Positions 24,647-26,440 of a stretch of DNA of 26,440 nt are shown here, one piece after another. Location of the stretch: assembly GCA_964483455.1 (NCBI GenBank), contig CAZACK010000069.1, positions 1-26,440 on the forward strand. Direction: 5' to 3'. The position numbers and the translations under genes are program-made. The stretch comes from CAYZJD01 sp964483455 (GTDB lineage Bacteria; Acidobacteriota; Terriglobia; Bryobacterales; Bryobacteraceae). How positions within the stretch are numbered: the stretch's first letter is position 1; each line of letters starts with the position of its first letter. The notes under the pieces were generated by a model. It was not told the DNA's origin, did no database searches, and was given only the letters and a program-made list of their open reading frames with translations.

Positions 24647-24949
24647 TCAAACCCCGACCGCTTGCGCGCGGGCTTCCTCCGTGCGCAGATTGCCCTCCAG
24701 AAGCAGCCGCCGCAGGGTCCGCAGATCGTTCAGGATCCGGCGAGTCTTCGAAACGTGGAACGTGAGCTTCGACAGGTTGTGGGCCACGAGCTGGAGTGCT
24801 TGCAGCCTTCGTTCCGCCTCGGGTTGCGAACTGATGGCGATGTCGGCGTCAATCTCGAGCTGGACCTCTCGGACCGTCTCGAGCAGAAGTTCTACGAACT
24901 CCTGGGCGCTTTCGATGCTGTCAAATGGAGTCCCATTGTCATAGCTCAT
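24647..24949 (-). CDS. Small helical protein of unknown function
   Basis: 100 residues, predicted mostly alpha-helical with heptad-like leucines (SAQEFVELLLETVREVQLEI, then RRLQALQLVAHNLSKLTFHV, then RRILNDLRTLRRLLL). No signal peptide or membrane segment. I do not recognise a named family. The ATG at 24949 has no strong ribosome-binding site, but a good -10 hexamer lies 24 bases upstream. It converges with the PEP-CTERM gene across a 12-base gap containing AGCCG-TTCC-CGGCT. Coding status is supported by composition and the promoter; function is unknown. Confidence 0.7.
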   Translation of the reverse strand: MSYDNGTPFDSIESAQEFVELLLETVREVQLEIDADIAISSQPEAERRLQALQLVAHNLSKLTFHVSKTRRILNDLRTLRRLLLEGNLRTEEARAQAVGV

Positions 24950-24972
24950 ACGAGCCCCCAGGGGGTGTGTCT

Positions 24973-24978
24973 ATTATA
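24973..24978 (-). promoter_or_regulatory. Consensus -10 element for the small helical protein gene
   Basis: TATAAT on the minus strand, 23 bases upstream of the ATG at 24949. It is inside the inverted repeat GGTGT...ACACC (about 24964-24982), which could be an operator. No clear -35. Confidence 0.45.
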
Positions 24979-25189
24979 CACCTGTGAAGTCCGCCGGGCT
25001 ACAGATTCTTGCATGATCGCGTCATCCTCCGACCATTGCGGCGCCGCGAAGGCGGCAAGCGCCAAGGGTTCGTCACAAGGCCCCGCCAGACTGAGAAAGC
25101 AAAGGGATCATGCGCGCAATCATTTCTGAAAGTGTTTTCTTTTCAACACGAAAGAGCCAGGTTTGGCATGCGATCGGCGCCAAAGGCCC

Positions 25190-26440
25190 TTAATTCGCCC
25201 TCAACGTCTTCCTGGACAGCGTCTGTCCCGTCATCGCCGGTGGAATTGGGTAGCCGCCCAGTTCCAGCAGCGTCGGGGCGATGTCCAGGAGGTGCAGATT
25301 GTGCACTTCCCCATGCACCGGCAGATTCGGCGCGCTGAGGATGAACGTGCCGAACTGCGCGTGGTTGCAGTCGTCCGGCCCGGTGTCGTTCTCCTGCACG
25401 TGCAGCCTGTCGTAGCCCACGCCGCCGACCGAACGCCAGTACAGCCCTCCGAAATGCGCGATCAGGTCCGGAGGCACATTCCGTGTTGCGGTGTAGATTT
25501 CCTCCGGCCGGAAGACAAGGGTTCCCATCGGCTGTCCCCGGTCGTCGGCGAGCGCTTCCAGCCGGGCTTTCATCTCCGAGCGGAAATCCTCATACTGCGC
25601 CGCTGGAATCCGGCCTTCCGGCTCGCGCCCTTCCACGTTCAGGAAGATGCGCGCATAGTAACCGCCTTCGCTCCACACTTTGGTCCGGCTCCAATCGACG
25701 AGCTTCGGCGAGAAAGGCGCCGGCTGCGACGGCCGCTCCTTCAGCGCCAGCAGACCTTCCCGGCACAGCCACTCGTTGACGCAGAAACCGCCGTCCAGAC
25801 GCTGCGCCCCGTGATCCGAGACGACCAACACCACCGTGTCGTCGTCCAGCAATTCCAGGATCTTGCCGATCTCCTCGTCGAGGTATGCATAGTAGTCAAG
25901 GATGGCGGACCGGTAGAGGCTGTCGGGAACAAACTGGCGATGAGCCGGATCGTGGTACTTCCAGAAACCGTGGTGCATGCGGTCGAGGCCGATTTCCACG
26001 AATTGGAAATAGTCCCAATCCACGGTGGCCATCAGGTAGCGGACCGCCGCAAAGTGCTTCTCCGACATCTTGTAGATCTCGCCGAGCAGCCAGTCCTTGT
26101 TGTCGGTGCGGAAACCCTTGACGTCCGGCGGGTATTCTCCGACAACTCGCTCGATCTCAGCCTTGACGCCGGCGGGGTGAGTGTATTCGTTGTGAGCGGT
26201 GTCGGGGGTGAGGAAGCATCCGATACTGACCCCGTTCACCGTACGCGGCGGGTAGCCCGGCGGCACTCCGATGATGACGACTTGCCGGCCGAGATCGCCG
26301 ATGTGGTCCCAGATGGCGGGCGCGGTGATGGACCGGGAGTTCACGACGCTGAGCCCGCTGTAGGAGTAGTCGGTGCGGTTGCGGAAGCCGTACACGCCCA
26401 GCGCTCCCGGATCCTGGCTGGTCGACATGCACATCCATGC
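25190..26440 (-). CDS. Partial alkaline-phosphatase-superfamily protein (N-terminus outside window)
   Basis: The frame is open through the right edge. The first visible residues before the ATG at 26434 read AW, then MCMSTSQDPGALGVYGFRNR, which matches the AW-x-TG-x-x-P-x-HG-x-x-F segment of this superfamily, so the true start and the first metal ligand lie outside the window. Metal-ligand motifs seen: GLDRMHHGFW, VVSDHGAQ and CNHAQFGTFI. It ends LDIAPTLLELGGYPIPPAMTGQTL, the family's usual closing segment. Related to, but not a duplicate of, the enzyme at 21278-22888 (different spacing and shared only motifs). No membrane segment is visible. Substrate unknown; the family includes phosphodiesterases, phosphoglycerate mutases and sulfatases. 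Confidence 0.88.
   Translation of the reverse strand, partial: AWMCMSTSQDPGALGVYGFRNRTDYSYSGLSVVNSRSITAPAIWDHIGDLGRQVVIIGVPPGYPPRTVNGVSIGCFLTPDTAHNEYTHPAGVKAEIERVVGEYPPDVKGFRTDNKDWLLGEIYKMSEKHFAAVRYLMATVDWDYFQFVEIGLDRMHHGFWKYHDPAHRQFVPDSLYRSAILDYYAYLDEEIGKILELLDDDTVVLVVSDHGAQRLDGGFCVNEWLCREGLLALKERPSQPAPFSPKLVDWSRTKVWSEGGYYARIFLNVEGREPEGRIPAAQYEDFRSEMKARLEALADDRGQPMGTLVFRPEEIYTATRNVPPDLIAHFGGLYWRSVGGVGYDRLHVQENDTGPDDCNHAQFGTFILSAPNLPVHGEVHNLHLLDIAPTLLELGGYPIPPAMTGQTLSRKTLRAN

Overview
The window is high-GC bacterial DNA, densely coding on both strands. It carries no rRNA, tRNA, transposase or CRISPR array that I can see. Several genes together suggest a soil-type Acidobacteriota, perhaps the Bryobacterales/Solibacter group: a DUF1080 (3-keto-disaccharide hydrolase) protein beside a Tat-exported Gfo/Idh/MocA oxidoreductase, a PEP-CTERM protein, GAF/SpoIIE signalling, an NtrX-like regulator and a lone type I PKS. 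The taxonomy is inferred from gene content only, and both window edges cut through genes.

Layout. 1-928 is the 3' part of a Cys-rich protein of unknown function. 1202-3113 (+) holds a small outer-membrane barrel protein followed by an NtrX-like sigma-54 activator. 3225-6221 (-) holds a two-GAF/SpoIIE phosphatase whose stop codon directly abuts the start of lysA. 6222-6609 is intergenic and contains a palindromic repeat. 6610-7467 (-) is an unrecognised protein. 7757-8377 (+, DUF1080) and 8433-9653 (-, Gfo/Idh/MocA) converge on a double hairpin. 9783-14296 (+) is a tight operon: two ABC ATPases equivalent to a split YbhF, two ABC-2 permeases (YbhS/YbhR-like), and an antitoxin-like HTH protein.

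14423-23880 is the most distinctive region. A 1607-residue synthase (-) has the order KS-AT-linker-DH-PPTase, with no recognisable acyl carrier or ketoreductase domain. A GPH-type MFS transporter lies downstream of it. Divergent from it are an alkaline-phosphatase-superfamily hydrolase and a short-chain dehydrogenase. Two related imperfect palindromes bracket the hydrolase gene. The right end holds a PEP-CTERM protein with a cohesin-like region, a small helical protein, and a second alkaline-phosphatase-superfamily protein cut by the window edge.

Working together: the ABC operon should form one exporter. The DUF1080 and Gfo/Idh pair fits extracytoplasmic 3-keto-sugar chemistry. The PKS, SDR, hydrolase and transporter may form an uncharacterised lipid or polyketide locus that needs a carrier protein in trans. 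That last link is inference.
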